From assembly GCF_003815015.1 (NCBI RefSeq), contig NZ_RKRE01000001.1, positions 256,460 to 320,459 on the forward strand: DNA of 64,000 nucleotides, written 5' to 3'. The notes beneath the pieces are model-generated. The model had not been told where the DNA came from, did no database searches, and saw only the letters and a list, made by a program, of their open reading frames with translations. Source of the stretch: Thermodesulfitimonas autotrophica. Its GTDB lineage: Bacteria; Bacillota; Desulfotomaculia; Desulfotomaculales; Ammonificaceae. Shown in pieces: positions 51,369 through 59,859 of this stretch (positions within the stretch are counted from its first letter, which is position 1; every line of letters starts with the position of its first letter). The translations under genes were made by a program, and so were the position numbers.

Positions 51369-54300
51369 CTAATGCACCACTTCCGGCCGGCCTAAGTGCA
51401 CCACCCTGCTCTTCAGTTCCGCCACTTTCGCGTCGTTGAAGCGGTCCACCGTCGAGAGGTAGCCGGTGATGCGGCGCACCCTTCTGATCGAAGTCGAGCC
51501 GCACTTGGGGCAGTTGTCCCCTAAAACGCCGCTGAAGCTGCACTCCTGACAGAAGTCCACGGGGAAATTCACCCCTACGTAGCCCATGTCGCACTTGGCC
51601 ATATGCCGGATGATCGCCTCCACCGCCTCGGGGTTGTGCACCGGCGGCGAGGGAAGCTCCACGTAGCTGATGTGCCCGGCGTTGCAGAACTTGTGGTAGG
51701 GGCCCTCAAGTTCGATCTTTTTGAAGGCCTCGATGGGGAAGTGAACCGGAACGTGGAAAGAGTTGGTGTAGTACTCCCGGTCGTTAACCCCGGGCACGAT
51801 CCCGAACTCCTTGCGGTCGAGCTTCACGAACCGGCCGGCAAGACCCTCGGCAGGCGTCGCCAGCAACGTGTAGTTGAGGTTGTAATCCTCACAGGCGGCA
51901 TCGATCTTTTCGCGGAGAAAGCGGACAATCTCCAGACCCAGCTGCTGCGCCTCCTCATCCTGGCCGTGGTGCTTCCCCGTGAGCGCCACGAGCGCCTCGG
52001 CCAGCCCGATGAAGCCGAGCGCCAGGGTCCCGTGCTTCACCGCCTCGGCGATCGGATCCTCTGGTTTCAAGCCTGCGGCACCCAGGTAAAGGCCTTGCCC
52101 CATTACGAAAGGCAGGTCCTTCACTTTCAGGCGCGCCTGGACCGTGTAGCGGTGGTAGAGCTGCCGGATACCAAGCTCCGCTACTTCGTCAAGTAAGGCG
52201 TAAAACTTCTGGATATTCCCCGCTGCCTTGAGCGCCACCCGCGGCAGGTTGATGGTGGTGAAGGAGAGATTGCCGCGCCCCTCGGTCACCTCCGGGCCGC
52301 GTCGGTTGGCCATAACCCGGCTCCGGCACTGGCCTATATGGATGAAGGAGCACATCATAAACCCGGAAGCGGTCGTTACGCAGTAGCTCGGTTTGGTCCC
52401 GTTCGTTGTGAGGGGCCGGATTTCCACTACGCTTACTATTTCGGGTTCCTTCATCCGCGCGGGCTTCCGGAAGTTTTCCTTCCGCCGGGACTGCAGCAGG
52501 GTGACTAACTCCTCCGCAGCACCGAACTCCACCAGGAAGGTCCCGTCGGCGCGCGCCTCAAACCGTGCCGGGTATCCCAGAGATTGGGCCAAACCGACGG
52601 TTTGAAGGGCAACCTCCTTGTTGGTTATGTGGAATTGAACCCTGGAACCACGATTATCAGGATCCGTCTTTATGTATCCGTCGCCGTCGACCATGCCCGC
52701 CAGGAACCACAGGCGCGCCTCGCGGGACCAGTTGAGGATGTTGCGCGGCATGTGCCGCTCGGGCTTCAGCCGGCCCTCAAAAACTTTAGTCAGGTAGCCG
52801 GCAAGATTCGGAATGCCTTGCTCCCCGCTATTACTGCCGCAGTAAAGCGACTGGTGAACATAGCCTCGGCGCTCGTCGTGAAGCAGGCTTGGCGTGACTT
52901 CTTTTCTGAACACTTCCCGCATGTAATCCCGGTAGGCCTCGGTCAACCCCGTATCGTCTTTGTGCAGGGAGCAGACGACATATTTGCCGTTCCAGGTGCC
53001 GTCGCACAAAAGAAGGCCCATCAGGTACGCCTTCTTCAGACCCCGCTCTCCGGGGGTGGCTCGCCTGGCGCATCCGTTAAGACTCGGCGTCTTCCATGCC
53101 ACCTGCACCAGATCGCCGATGTGGAGGTCCTTTGTGAGCACCACGCCCCGCTCCAGAACCGCCCACCGGTGGTCGGACGTTACCTCTATGCTTCGCCCGT
53201 TGCTCAGCCGCACCAGGTACCAGTCGTTGTGATCCGGGTTCTTCAGGGTGCGGAGTAGAGGCACGAAGCCCCGGTTGGTGTCGTACAGCTCGTAGCCGCT
53301 CACGTCCGCGTACTCGGTTTCTCCCTCGCGTTTCAGGCCGAACTCGGCGACCGCGCGCTCGTGGAGCCGGCGGATGCTCTCCATGTACACCGTCTTGCCT
53401 TTGCGATAAATCACCAGTTCGTCGCCGTCGACGCACCCCATGTATGCCACCTGATCCCCGTAAGGCGCGTTGAAGCTGGAATCCATAAAACTGAAGGTGG
53501 GGTTGAGCCGCTTCGCCGCCACCCGGATCGCCAACCGGAAAAGATCGTAGTTGGGGTCGCCCGGCTCGAAGTTCACGCCCTTCTTAACCCGGAAGATGAT
53601 GTTCGGGAAGATGGGAGCTTCGCCGCGACCCAAACCGGCTTCATAAGCTAAAAGCAGGTTGCGCGTCACCCTCCGGGCGGCTTCGCCGGTTTCCGTCCCG
53701 AGGTTGATGCTGGAGAAGGGCACCTGGTTGCCCGCCCTGCTCTGCATTGAGTTCAGGTTGTAGACCAGCGCCTCCATCGCCTGGTAAACCTCATCGTCCG
53801 TAGCGTTTTCCACGTACGGCGCCATGTCCCGGTCGAAGAAGGCGAAGGACTGGCCGCCGAACATATCGTTCTGCGAGCTCTGAAGGATGATGCAGGCCAG
53901 CGCCGCCGCGGAAGCGGGCCGCTTCGGGGGCCGGATGTAGCCGTGTCCGTTGCTGAAGCCTTCCTGGAGCAGCCTGCCCAGCGGGATCTGGAGGCAGTTG
54001 ATCGTCTTTCCGTAATATCCCAGGTCGTGGATGTGGATATCGCCCCGCACGTGCGCCTGCGCGAAATCCTCGGGGATGAGCCGGGTCAAATAGTACTTCT
54101 TGCTGGCCGCCTCGGCGATCTGGAACATCTTGCTCGCCGGGGAGTTGCCCACGTTGGCGTTCTCCCGGTGGGTCTCTTTAAGGATCTCTCCCACGGCGTC
54201 CATCAGGTCGCTCTTCGCCTCGCGGATGCGGGTCCGCCGGTCGCGGTAGAGGATATAGGCCTTCGCGGTTTTGGAAAGGCCCATTTCGATCAGGGCCTCC

Positions 54301-54500
54301 TCAACCAGGTCTTGTATTTCTTCTACAGTGGGGAACTCAAAAACCCGGAGCTTCTGGAGAACCCTGTTGGTCACGTCGGAGGCCAACTTGATGTCAGCCT
54401 CCCCCGTGGCCGCGAGGGCCTTGGCTACCGCGGCCGTAATCTTGGTCGCGTCGAACGGAACGGCGCGGCCATCTCGCTTGATGATCGTCTCGGGTAACAT
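51369..54500 (-). CDS. nrdD: Anaerobic ribonucleoside-triphosphate reductase with intein
   Basis: 1043-residue precursor, ATG with GAGGAGG upstream. An ATP-cone (IIKRDGRAVPFDATKITAAV, ~1-90) and a PFL-like barrel (FSNGHGYIRPPKRPAS...) precede an intein, then LSFTTINLPRVAL. The C-terminal zinc motif CQECSFSGVLGDNCPKCG is followed by the glycyl-radical site RRITGYLSTVDRFN. It reduces ribonucleoside triphosphates without oxygen, fitting a strict anaerobe. The leader has a hairpin 40 bases before the start. Confidence 0.96.
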   Translation of the reverse strand: MLPETIIKRDGRAVPFDATKITAAVAKALAATGEADIKLASDVTNRVLQKLRVFEFPTVEEIQDLVEEALIEMGLSKTAKAYILYRDRRTRIREAKSDLMDAVGEILKETHRENANVGNSPASKMFQIAEAASKKYYLTRLIPEDFAQAHVRGDIHIHDLGYYGKTINCLQIPLGRLLQEGFSNGHGYIRPPKRPASAAALACIILQSSQNDMFGGQSFAFFDRDMAPYVENATDDEVYQAMEALVYNLNSMQSRAGNQVPFSSINLGTETGEAARRVTRNLLLAYEAGLGRGEAPIFPNIIFRVKKGVNFEPGDPNYDLFRLAIRVAAKRLNPTFSFMDSSFNAPYGDQVAYMGCVDGDELVIYRKGKTVYMESIRRLHERAVAEFGLKREGETEYADVSGYELYDTNRGFVPLLRTLKNPDHNDWYLVRLSNGRSIEVTSDHRWAVLERGVVLTKDLHIGDLVQVAWKTPSLNGCARRATPGERGLKKAYLMGLLLCDGTWNGKYVVCSLHKDDTGLTEAYRDYMREVFRKEVTPSLLHDERRGYVHQSLYCGSNSGEQGIPNLAGYLTKVFEGRLKPERHMPRNILNWSREARLWFLAGMVDGDGYIKTDPDNRGSRVQFHITNKEVALQTVGLAQSLGYPARFEARADGTFLVEFGAAEELVTLLQSRRKENFRKPARMKEPEIVSVVEIRPLTTNGTKPSYCVTTASGFMMCSFIHIGQCRSRVMANRRGPEVTEGRGNLSFTTINLPRVALKAAGNIQKFYALLDEVAELGIRQLYHRYTVQARLKVKDLPFVMGQGLYLGAAGLKPEDPIAEAVKHGTLALGFIGLAEALVALTGKHHGQDEEAQQLGLEIVRFLREKIDAACEDYNLNYTLLATPAEGLAGRFVKLDRKEFGIVPGVNDREYYTNSFHVPVHFPIEAFKKIELEGPYHKFCNAGHISYVELPSPPVHNPEAVEAIIRHMAKCDMGYVGVNFPVDFCQECSFSGVLGDNCPKCGSTSIRRVRRITGYLSTVDRFNDAKVAELKSRVVHLGRPEVVH
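52329..53435 (-). other. Intein with LAGLIDADG endonuclease in NrdD, ending in Gln
   Basis: 369 residues between ...VAYMG and CRSRVMANRRG. Cys1 (CVDGDELVIYRKG), block B VTSDHRWAV, and two dodecapeptides (LMGLLLCDGTWN, LAGMVDGDGYIK). The C-terminus reads FMMCSFIHIGQ before Cys+1, so the terminal residue is Gln instead of Asn and the penultimate residue Gly instead of His; a His lies three residues earlier. Terminal Gln inteins are known, but splicing efficiency here is uncertain. Confidence 0.9.
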
Positions 54501-54530
54501 GGCGTTTTGCCTCCTCTCGTTTTAAAAAAT

Positions 54531-54566
54531 CAGGGAGCGGCTCTTTGCGAACCGCTCCCTTTCTTT
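54531..54566 (-). terminator. Hairpin between the 194-aa gene and nrdD
   Basis: GGGAGCGG/CCGCTCCC with an 11-base loop (54533-54559) and T-rich runs on both sides (ATTTTTT on the minus strand, TTTCTTTTTTT on plus). It ends the upstream gene but also lies in the nrdD leader, a few bases before its ribosome binding site. Confidence 0.8.
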
Positions 54567-54568
54567 TT

Positions 54569-55153
54569 TTAAAAAATTTTCTTTTTCTGGGGGAAGTCAT
54601 CAAGCACCTGGAACTCCCAGTCTAAGACGTACCGGCGGAGCTTGTAACGTCTTCCCCATCTGTCGGAAAATATCAAGCGCTTAGGATCTTCCACCCTGAA
54701 CGTGTCTTCCCGCCGCCCGCTGCTGAACACAATCGAATCGGCAAACTTGATCACCATTCCTTTTTTCAGCTTCGGACGGGTTTTTTTCGCCCGGATGCGC
54801 TCCCAGCATTTCTCGCGCCATTCCCTAGCCCACTCGTGTTTGGTGGGAGTGAGCATTTTCAGTATGCGCTCCGGGCAGTCGTACCTGTAAGGCCCCATCG
54901 TTTCGTCCATGTCTTTGTAGCCGAAGTTGTAGTAATCGTTGGGTTTATAGTCCAGAACGCAAACGATGGCTATCACTTCCCGTTTTCCCTGCGCGTCGCC
55001 TATCTCATAGGCGATGTAGGCCGTGCGCAGGTTCACCACGGCACAATCGAGAATTTTGCCGTATTTCCCATCGTCTTCGATGCGGTTAAACTGTTTTTCG
55101 AAAAACTGTCTGACACTCACGTTTTTCGGCTTATTCGTGTACGTCCACCCCAT
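54569..55153 (-). CDS. Unknown 194-aa protein, plasmid/phage-type
   Basis: MGWTYTNKPKNVSVRQFFEK... a mixed alpha/beta protein with AIVCVLDYKPNDYYNFGYKD, TMGPYRYDCPERIL and a basic region (RIRAKKTRPKLKKG) before a beta C-terminus. It resembles proteins seen in integrated phages and plasmids of Firmicutes, sometimes described as DUF6927. Function unknown. Confidence 0.65.
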   Translation of the reverse strand: MGWTYTNKPKNVSVRQFFEKQFNRIEDDGKYGKILDCAVVNLRTAYIAYEIGDAQGKREVIAIVCVLDYKPNDYYNFGYKDMDETMGPYRYDCPERILKMLTPTKHEWAREWREKCWERIRAKKTRPKLKKGMVIKFADSIVFSSGRREDTFRVEDPKRLIFSDRWGRRYKLRRYVLDWEFQVLDDFPQKKKIF

Positions 55154-55238
55154 AGTTTACAAGGGCAGGCCCCCGGCAGCCCGCCCCTCTCACCTCCTTA
55201 AATTTTGGCGATTTGGGCGGGCCGGGCCGCCTGAACTT

Positions 55239-55937
55239 TCAGATAAGCCTTTCCGCTTTCAGACTCACAAACTTTCCGTCTCCGATGACAACGTGGTCGA
55301 GAACTTCGATGCCTAAGAGTTCTCCGGCCTGAATGAGCCGCTTCGTCAGCGCCACGTCGTCCCGGCTGGGCGTGGGGTCGCCGCTCGGGTGGTTGTGCAC
55401 CAGGATTATTGTAGCGGCGCTGCTCCGGACGGCGCTCTTGAAAACCTCCCGCGGCTCGACCCTGGAGCTGTTGAGTGTTCCCACCGCTACTGTCTCCACC
55501 TGGATCACCCGGTTCCTGGTGTCCAGCAGGATAACCCGGAACTCCTCCCGGTCAAGGCGGCGCATGTCTTCCATCACCAGCCGGGCAGCGTCCTCGGGCT
55601 TCAGGATTTGCGGCCTGTCGGCCCCCGGCTTGCACGCCAGGCGCCTGCCCAACTCCACAGCGGCGGCCAGCCGAAGGGCTTTCCGCCGGGAGCCGGTTAT
55701 TGTGGCCAACTCCCGGACCGTCGCACGGGGCAGTTTATCGCCGAGGGAAAGCACCCGCCCGGCGACGTCTATGGCGGACTCGGTTTTGGACGGGCCGAGC
55801 AGGAGGGCAATTAACTCTAACTCGGTCAACCGCGTGATGTCGGCTTCTGCCTTCGTGTCAGGGCGATACGAGGCGGGCAGCTCGCGGAGGTCGAAGGGCC
55901 TGCGAGCATTCGGAAATAATTCCGCCTGTTGATACAA
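55239..55937 (-). CDS. radC: RadC-like JAB-domain protein
   Basis: 232 residues. The N-terminal HhH-like region (ITRLTELELIALLLGPSKTE) and C-terminal JAB1/MPN+ domain are visible: VVETVA..., LNSSRVEPREVFKSAVRSSA, ILVHNHPSGDPTPSRDD (HxH...D zinc ligands). RadC proteins are common on mobile elements; the repair role originally proposed is doubtful. Here it opens the last element-like block. Confidence 0.92.
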   Translation of the reverse strand: MYQQAELFPNARRPFDLRELPASYRPDTKAEADITRLTELELIALLLGPSKTESAIDVAGRVLSLGDKLPRATVRELATITGSRRKALRLAAAVELGRRLACKPGADRPQILKPEDAARLVMEDMRRLDREEFRVILLDTRNRVIQVETVAVGTLNSSRVEPREVFKSAVRSSAATIILVHNHPSGDPTPSRDDVALTKRLIQAGELLGIEVLDHVVIGDGKFVSLKAERLI

Positions 55938-56013
55938 AGATTCTGGCTGCCCACGGGAGCGGGCGTCCTGCCCGCGAAATTTTCCCGCGGGCAGCCGCCC
56001 CTCCCTTCAAGCC

Positions 56014-56208
56014 TTAGCTTTCGTCTTTGTCGAGTTCTTTTAGAACCTGATCAAGCTCGTCGCCCCACTGCGTCTCGGGCCATTCGTAGGTGGTTATTTC
56101 GCCACCCGCATCTTCATCCCGGACGACGACCAGGGCTTCGGCGTCGGTGCATTGCACGTCCTGCACGATACCGCTTTTCACGATGATCAGGACAACACTT
56201 CTTTCCAT
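56014..56208 (-). CDS. 64-aa acidic protein, unknown
   Basis: MERSVVLIIVKSGIVQDVQC... starts beta and ends helical and strongly acidic. GGAGG precedes the ATG. No family recognised; position in a run of small element genes. Confidence 0.6.
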   Translation of the reverse strand: MERSVVLIIVKSGIVQDVQCTDAEALVVVRDEDAGGEITTYEWPETQWGDELDQVLKELDKDES

Positions 56209-56233
56209 TAAGATTCCTCCTTGGCTTGGAATT

Positions 56234-56425
56234 TTAAAACAGCCGCCGCTGGGCCGCCTGTTTCCCGGCTGCGCTCAGGACGGCCTGCGCTGTCGGGTGG
56301 TCCGGGCAGGCTGTGGCAAGCTCGACGGCGACGGCCTTGAGCAAACGCAGAAGCTCAACGACGTCTCCGACACCGCAGCCGGCGTCTGTCTGGCGCCAGA
56401 GCCGCGCAAGGTTTTCGAGCTTCAT
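56234..56425 (-). CDS. 63-aa helical protein coupled to the primase
   Basis: ATG 56425 overlaps the primase stop; AAGGGGGG lies 9 bases upstream. MKLENLARLWRQTDAGCGVG, then a long helix and basic KQAAQRRLF end. The overlap suggests shared expression with the primase-like gene. Confidence 0.65.
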   Translation of the reverse strand: MKLENLARLWRQTDAGCGVGDVVELLRLLKAVAVELATACPDHPTAQAVLSAAGKQAAQRRLF

Positions 56426-57552
56426 CAACGCACCCCCCTTCCTACTGCGACTTCCAGCGTCACGGTCCTCCTGACCGTGACCGGCACCCCGTCGATCAGG
56501 AAGGTGACGCTCGTGACCTCGCGTTTGTAGAGGCGCAGGAGCACGTCGTCTATGCCCTTGCCCAGGTTCTGGGGCCAGGAGAGGGACCGCGCCCGGAAGC
56601 CGCACTTTTTGAGTTCCTGGATAAAGTCCTGAAGGGCTCTCCGCACGTTCTGGTTCGTGAACTGGTCGGCGTCGAACGCCACCAGTACGTCGGAGGCGCC
56701 CAGGAGCTTTAAAAGCTCCGGCACCTCTTTGGTGGCGTGGACGCCGCCGGTCCCTATGAAGGGGGCGCCTCCGGACAGGAAGTGCGCCACGTCGGCCTTC
56801 AGGGGACCTTCCGTCACATATACTGGCCCTCTTCCCCCCGTGTAGTGGGGCGGAGAGCCAGAGGAGGAGCCTTTGGGGCGGCCCTCAGAGGAGAACCAGA
56901 TGTAGCCGCCCGAGTCCAACCGGACCTTGAGAGCCTGGATCCTCCCCCAGGGGTCCCGGACGGGGACGAAATAACCTTTCGGGCTCAAGAAGTCCCAGTA
57001 GGAGCCTTTCTTCCCCTCCCTTAGATAGAAGCCCGGCACGCCTTCCAGGGAGCCGCACCGCTGAATAAGAAAGCGCGCGGCCTTCCAGCGAAGGGGAGGA
57101 TCCTGGGGGACACTCCTGTAGCCGCGCTTGAATATGGTGCTCTCGTCCAGACCCCGCCGGAGCAGGTCGCTTTTGTGCTCCGCGTCCAGGTTCAGGACGC
57201 TTAAAAAAGTCCTGTAAACCCGGTCGCGGTGCTCTACGGGGGCCATAAGGTTTGGGGAGCGTTGCGGGGGGCGGAAGGGCTCGTCCTCCGCACCCAGTTC
57301 GCTTCGGGCGGCTCTCGGGTCAACTTTTCTCAACTCCGCGTAGAGGGTGAGGAGGTTGCCCTTCCATCCGCACTTGTGGCAGTAGCAGGTGGTGGTCCTG
57401 GCGTTGATGTAGAAGTGGCCCTCGTTCGGGCGCGAGTCGTCGTCGCACCCAAAGGGGCAACGGAAGATCGTCTCGTCGCCGGGGCCGTTCTTCACGAACC
57501 TGAGCCCCAGTTTTTGGGCGATCGTCATCGCGTCAGGCGCCGCAGTAGCCAA
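56425..57552 (-). CDS. Primase-like protein (CHC2 zinc finger + Toprim)
   Basis: 375 residues from TTG 57552 (GGGGGTGG upstream); an internal ATG eight codons later is possible. N-terminal zinc motif CPFGCDDDSRPNEGHFYINA followed by CYCHKCGWKGN is CHC2-like; a Toprim-like domain follows (YVTEGPLKADVAHFL, DVLVAFDAD). It lacks the full DnaG RNA-polymerase core, as in element-encoded replication primases (DUF3854-type). Overlaps the upstream HAD-like gene. Confidence 0.85.
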   Translation of the reverse strand: MATAAPDAMTIAQKLGLRFVKNGPGDETIFRCPFGCDDDSRPNEGHFYINARTTTCYCHKCGWKGNLLTLYAELRKVDPRAARSELGAEDEPFRPPQRSPNLMAPVEHRDRVYRTFLSVLNLDAEHKSDLLRRGLDESTIFKRGYRSVPQDPPLRWKAARFLIQRCGSLEGVPGFYLREGKKGSYWDFLSPKGYFVPVRDPWGRIQALKVRLDSGGYIWFSSEGRPKGSSSGSPPHYTGGRGPVYVTEGPLKADVAHFLSGGAPFIGTGGVHATKEVPELLKLLGASDVLVAFDADQFTNQNVRRALQDFIQELKKCGFRARSLSWPQNLGKGIDDVLLRLYKREVTSVTFLIDGVPVTVRRTVTLEVAVGRGVR

Positions 57553-58033
57553 CGTCCGCCACCCCCTTCACGCGGGCCACGTCCGGGATCTCAAGGTGCC
57601 GGTTGTAAGGCCAGTCCACGAGCAGGACGGGGATGCCCGCCTGGACGTACAGCTTCGCGGCTTCCGGGTCGTCCTCCAGCGCCAGGGACGCGCCGACGGC
57701 CTTTGCCGCCCGGAGCTTGTCCTCCGGCCCCTGGCAGAAAAACACGGGCGCGAAGGGAAAGCCGTGGAGCTCGAGCCACCTCTTGGTGACGAACTCGGCC
57801 TCCCGCGGGCGGCAGGTGACGTAGACCAGGCCGCCGAGCTTGTCGGCCAGGCTGCGGAGACAGTGCGCGGCTCCCGGGAACGGTCTGGCCTCCAGGAAGC
57901 AGCGCAGACCCTCCCCGGAGCGAAAGAACTTTTCGGGAATGGGCGCGGGGTACACGTCCAGGGTGATGTCCGCATAATTCTTCAGGTAGCCGTTGACGTC
58001 GCAGATGGTGTTGCAAATATCAACGACAATCAT
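57533..58033 (-). CDS. HAD-like phosphohydrolase (5'-nucleotidase type) with a modified motif I
   Basis: 166 residues, ATG with AAAGGAGG upstream. Motif I is VVDICNTICD, where HAD enzymes normally have DxDxT; the second Asp is Cys, so phosphohydrolase activity may be lost or altered. Later motifs YVTCRP (II) and LALEDDPEAAK (IV) resemble NT5C-like deoxyribonucleotidases. It sits between two mobile-element genes and behind a hairpin. Confidence 0.75.
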   Translation of the reverse strand: MIVVDICNTICDVNGYLKNYADITLDVYPAPIPEKFFRSGEGLRCFLEARPFPGAAHCLRSLADKLGGLVYVTCRPREAEFVTKRWLELHGFPFAPVFFCQGPEDKLRAAKAVGASLALEDDPEAAKLYVQAGIPVLLVDWPYNRHLEIPDVARVKGVADVGYCGA

Positions 58034-58055
58034 CCTTAAACCTCCTTTAGAAATA

Positions 58056-58090
58056 GTGAGCGCGGGTGTTTCGAGACATCCGCGCTCTCT
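58056..58090 (-). repeat. Leader hairpin, repeat copy R1
   Basis: GAGCGCGGATGT/ACACCCGCGCTC stem (minus strand), about 25 bases before the HAD-like ribosome binding site. Near-identical to the copy at 58818-58851. Confidence 0.75.
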
Positions 58091-58116
58091 TTGGAATTTT
58101 GGGAAATAGATAGTTT

Positions 58117-58788
58117 TCAGATCTGCAATAAACTAATACCTTCACTTGGCTTAAGTACATAGCAGAGCGAAGGAAGGAAGAAAAACGCCATTCTGGCCAA
58201 TATGACCGGCTTTTTGTTGACGAACCCTCCAGGTTTCGCGGCGATCATCCGTTTCAACGGGCGATCGGCCGTTCTACGGGAGAGATCTTGAAAGTTTACT
58301 ACTCCCGTGACCAACCCTACCAGTAGGCTTGACGAGAGAAGCACGCGCTTTTGCTCGTTACCGACGACTTCTACCAACTCTGTCGCTTTGACGATCTGAT
58401 CCCAGCAAAGATCCTGGAGAACTGCTGCCAGGTGAGGTTGCGCTGCAATTATCTGTTCAATCGCTTTGCTGACAGCTAATAAATTCCCGAGTTTAAGTAC
58501 CAGGTCGGAAGGGTCAGTGGTTTCGTAAAACAATGCAAGACTCGTCTGGCATTTTTGAATAAGTACCGGTTCTTTTATCCACTCTTCAGGGAAAGGTCTA
58601 TTTGCACTTTCAATGAAAGACAAGTAGCTTCTGCTTGCCCCAAGTAAACGCGCAAATTCTGGTGATGACAAACCGGAAAACCTTCTTGCTAGTGCTATGG
58701 ATTGTGCAGGGTGAAGAATAGCCGGCCAGAAAATACGGCACAATGTGAGTTCCTTGAATATAGTTTCTCTCAGTGTCTTACAACGCAT
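58117..58788 (-). CDS. XRE-like DNA-binding protein (223 aa)
   Basis: ATG 58788. The segment ALARRFSGLSSPEFARLLGASRSYLSFIES (about residues 32-60) is an HTH_3-type domain. The remaining ~150 residues are helical with hydrophobic stretches (VLLSSSLLVGLVTGVVNF and ILARMAFFFLPSLCYVL), perhaps membrane-associating. A regulator of the element is likely. Hairpin R2 lies in its leader. Confidence 0.6.
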   Translation of the reverse strand: MRCKTLRETIFKELTLCRIFWPAILHPAQSIALARRFSGLSSPEFARLLGASRSYLSFIESANRPFPEEWIKEPVLIQKCQTSLALFYETTDPSDLVLKLGNLLAVSKAIEQIIAAQPHLAAVLQDLCWDQIVKATELVEVVGNEQKRVLLSSSLLVGLVTGVVNFQDLSRRTADRPLKRMIAAKPGGFVNKKPVILARMAFFFLPSLCYVLKPSEGISLLQI

Positions 58789-58817
58789 GTTAATCCCCCT
58801 TTTTAGAGTTAAAAGTA

Positions 58818-58851
58818 GTGAGCGCGGATGTTTGAAACACCCGCGCTCTCT
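58818..58851 (-). repeat. Leader hairpin, repeat copy R2
   Basis: GAGCGCGGGTGT/ACATCCGCGCTC stem (minus strand), before the XRE-like start. It differs from R1 by only a few bases, mostly in the loop. Confidence 0.75.
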
Positions 58852-58922
58852 TCGGAAAAGAGAAGCGGCCTGCTTGTAAGAGGCCGCTTCTGAAAGGTTT
58901 TTGGTCTTACTGTATGCCGGGT

Positions 58923-59003
58923 TTACGGCCGATGGTGGGCTTCGTCCCTCTCGCCGGGCAGTCCCAGGCTCGCCAGGAAGACGTCGCCGCGCTTAACTTC
59001 CAT
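58923..59003 (-). pseudogene. MazF/PemK toxin remnant (26 codons)
   Basis: MEVKRGDVFLASLGLPGERD then EAHHRP and TAA. The start is the canonical MazF/PemK N-terminus (MEVKRGDVFLAxL), but the gene stops where RPVLVIQ should continue, and nothing homologous follows. The ATG lies inside the last codons of the upstream antitoxin-like gene, the usual toxin arrangement. Confidence 0.7.
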
Positions 59004-59196
59004 CCCGCAGCACCACCTCGGCCTGCGCCGGGAGGAAGAGGTCGGCGTCTGTCTTATGGGACTCCGCCAGCGCAAGGTAGCCCTCTTTGAGCCGCTCCTC
59101 GATCCGGTCATAGGCCGCGTCCTCCGGATTGTCCCAGTCTGAAAAGGCCGGCTCGGACAGCTTCAGCCACCCGAGCAGTTCGATCCGGTCGGCCAT
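58993..59196 (-). CDS. Antitoxin-like protein (67 aa)
   Basis: ATG 59196 with GGAAGGAG at a long spacing. MADRIELLGWLKLSEPAFSD then WDNPEDAAYDRIEERL..., an acidic protein with the DNPEDAxYD motif often seen in partners of MazF/PemK toxins. It overlaps the toxin remnant by 11 bases. The intact antitoxin beside a dead toxin may still regulate or neutralise related toxins. Confidence 0.7.
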   Translation of the reverse strand: MADRIELLGWLKLSEPAFSDWDNPEDAAYDRIEERLKEGYLALAESHKTDADLFLPAQAEVVLRDGS

Positions 59197-59265
59197 CGCG
59201 TACTTACTGCTCCTTCCGAACGTTTTCTTTGCTCTCTTTGGAAGTAACAAGCGGCATGAGCCTGC

Positions 59266-59311
59266 TCTTGGAAATCAGAAGCGGTCTGGTCTTAGAAAGA
59301 CCGCTTCTGAT
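59266..59311 (-). terminator. Terminator-like hairpin between TA loci
   Basis: TCAGAAGCGGTCT/AGACCGCTTCTGA stem, followed on plus by TAGTTTTG. Lies between the RelE gene stop and the antitoxin-like gene. Confidence 0.6.
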
Positions 59312-59332
59312 AGTTTTGAGACCCTGATTAAC

Positions 59333-59614
59333 TTATCTCCTGCGGTAGATTTCCCTGCGGTGCTTGATTTCGGCGATGTGGACTTCCCTTGCTTTGAACT
59401 GATACCGGAAAGTTACCCGCCAGTCGCCTACCCGCAGCCTGTATCTCCCCTTAAAACCCTCCAGCTTGACGATATCGCCCCGAGGAGGGAAGGTGCGCAG
59501 GCCGCTTTCGATTGCTTCTTTGATCCGCAACTGCGCGTCTCGCTCGAGACGCTTCAGTTGCCTGATGGCCCTGGGAGAAAAGACAATCTCAAATTCCGAG
59601 CTCTTTCCAGACAT
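59333..59614 (-). CDS. RelE/ParE-family toxin
   Basis: 93 residues. FEIVFSPRAIRQLKRLERDA and LEGFKGRYRLRVGDWRVTFRYQ are RelE/ParE signatures (basic helix, YRLRVGDWR strand). Toxins of this family cut mRNA on the ribosome or target gyrase. Start overlaps the antitoxin gene's 3' end (26 bases), typical TA coupling. Confidence 0.93.
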   Translation of the reverse strand: MSGKSSEFEIVFSPRAIRQLKRLERDAQLRIKEAIESGLRTFPPRGDIVKLEGFKGRYRLRVGDWRVTFRYQFKAREVHIAEIKHRREIYRRR

Positions 59615-59798
59615 CTTCGGCCTTCACGCCCTTACCCGCATCGATTTCGGCTAACGCTTCCTCAATTTCCGCGGCTTCTTCCGGCGTGACCCGCTCGGTT
59701 GGCCAGGCCATTGATTCTACAATAACCCGCAGAGCATCTACCTGCTCGTCGGTCAGCCGGTCGATAAGAGCTTTCACGTATTCGCGTGCCAAGGCCAT
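59589..59798 (-). CDS. Antitoxin of the RelE-like pair
   Basis: ATG 59798 preceded by GGGGTG gives 69 residues: MALAREYVKALIDRLTDEQVDAL..., helical and acidic with a C-terminal DVWKELGI that would wrap the toxin. Longer frames reach 59897 but lack a better start. Confidence 0.85.
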   Translation of the reverse strand: MALAREYVKALIDRLTDEQVDALRVIVESMAWPTERVTPEEAAEIEEALAEIDAGKGVKAEDVWKELGI

Positions 59799-59859
59799 TG
59801 CAATCACCCCAAGGCCATTATAACCTTTTGTCAGCATATTTGCCACTCCCCTTTCAAGC

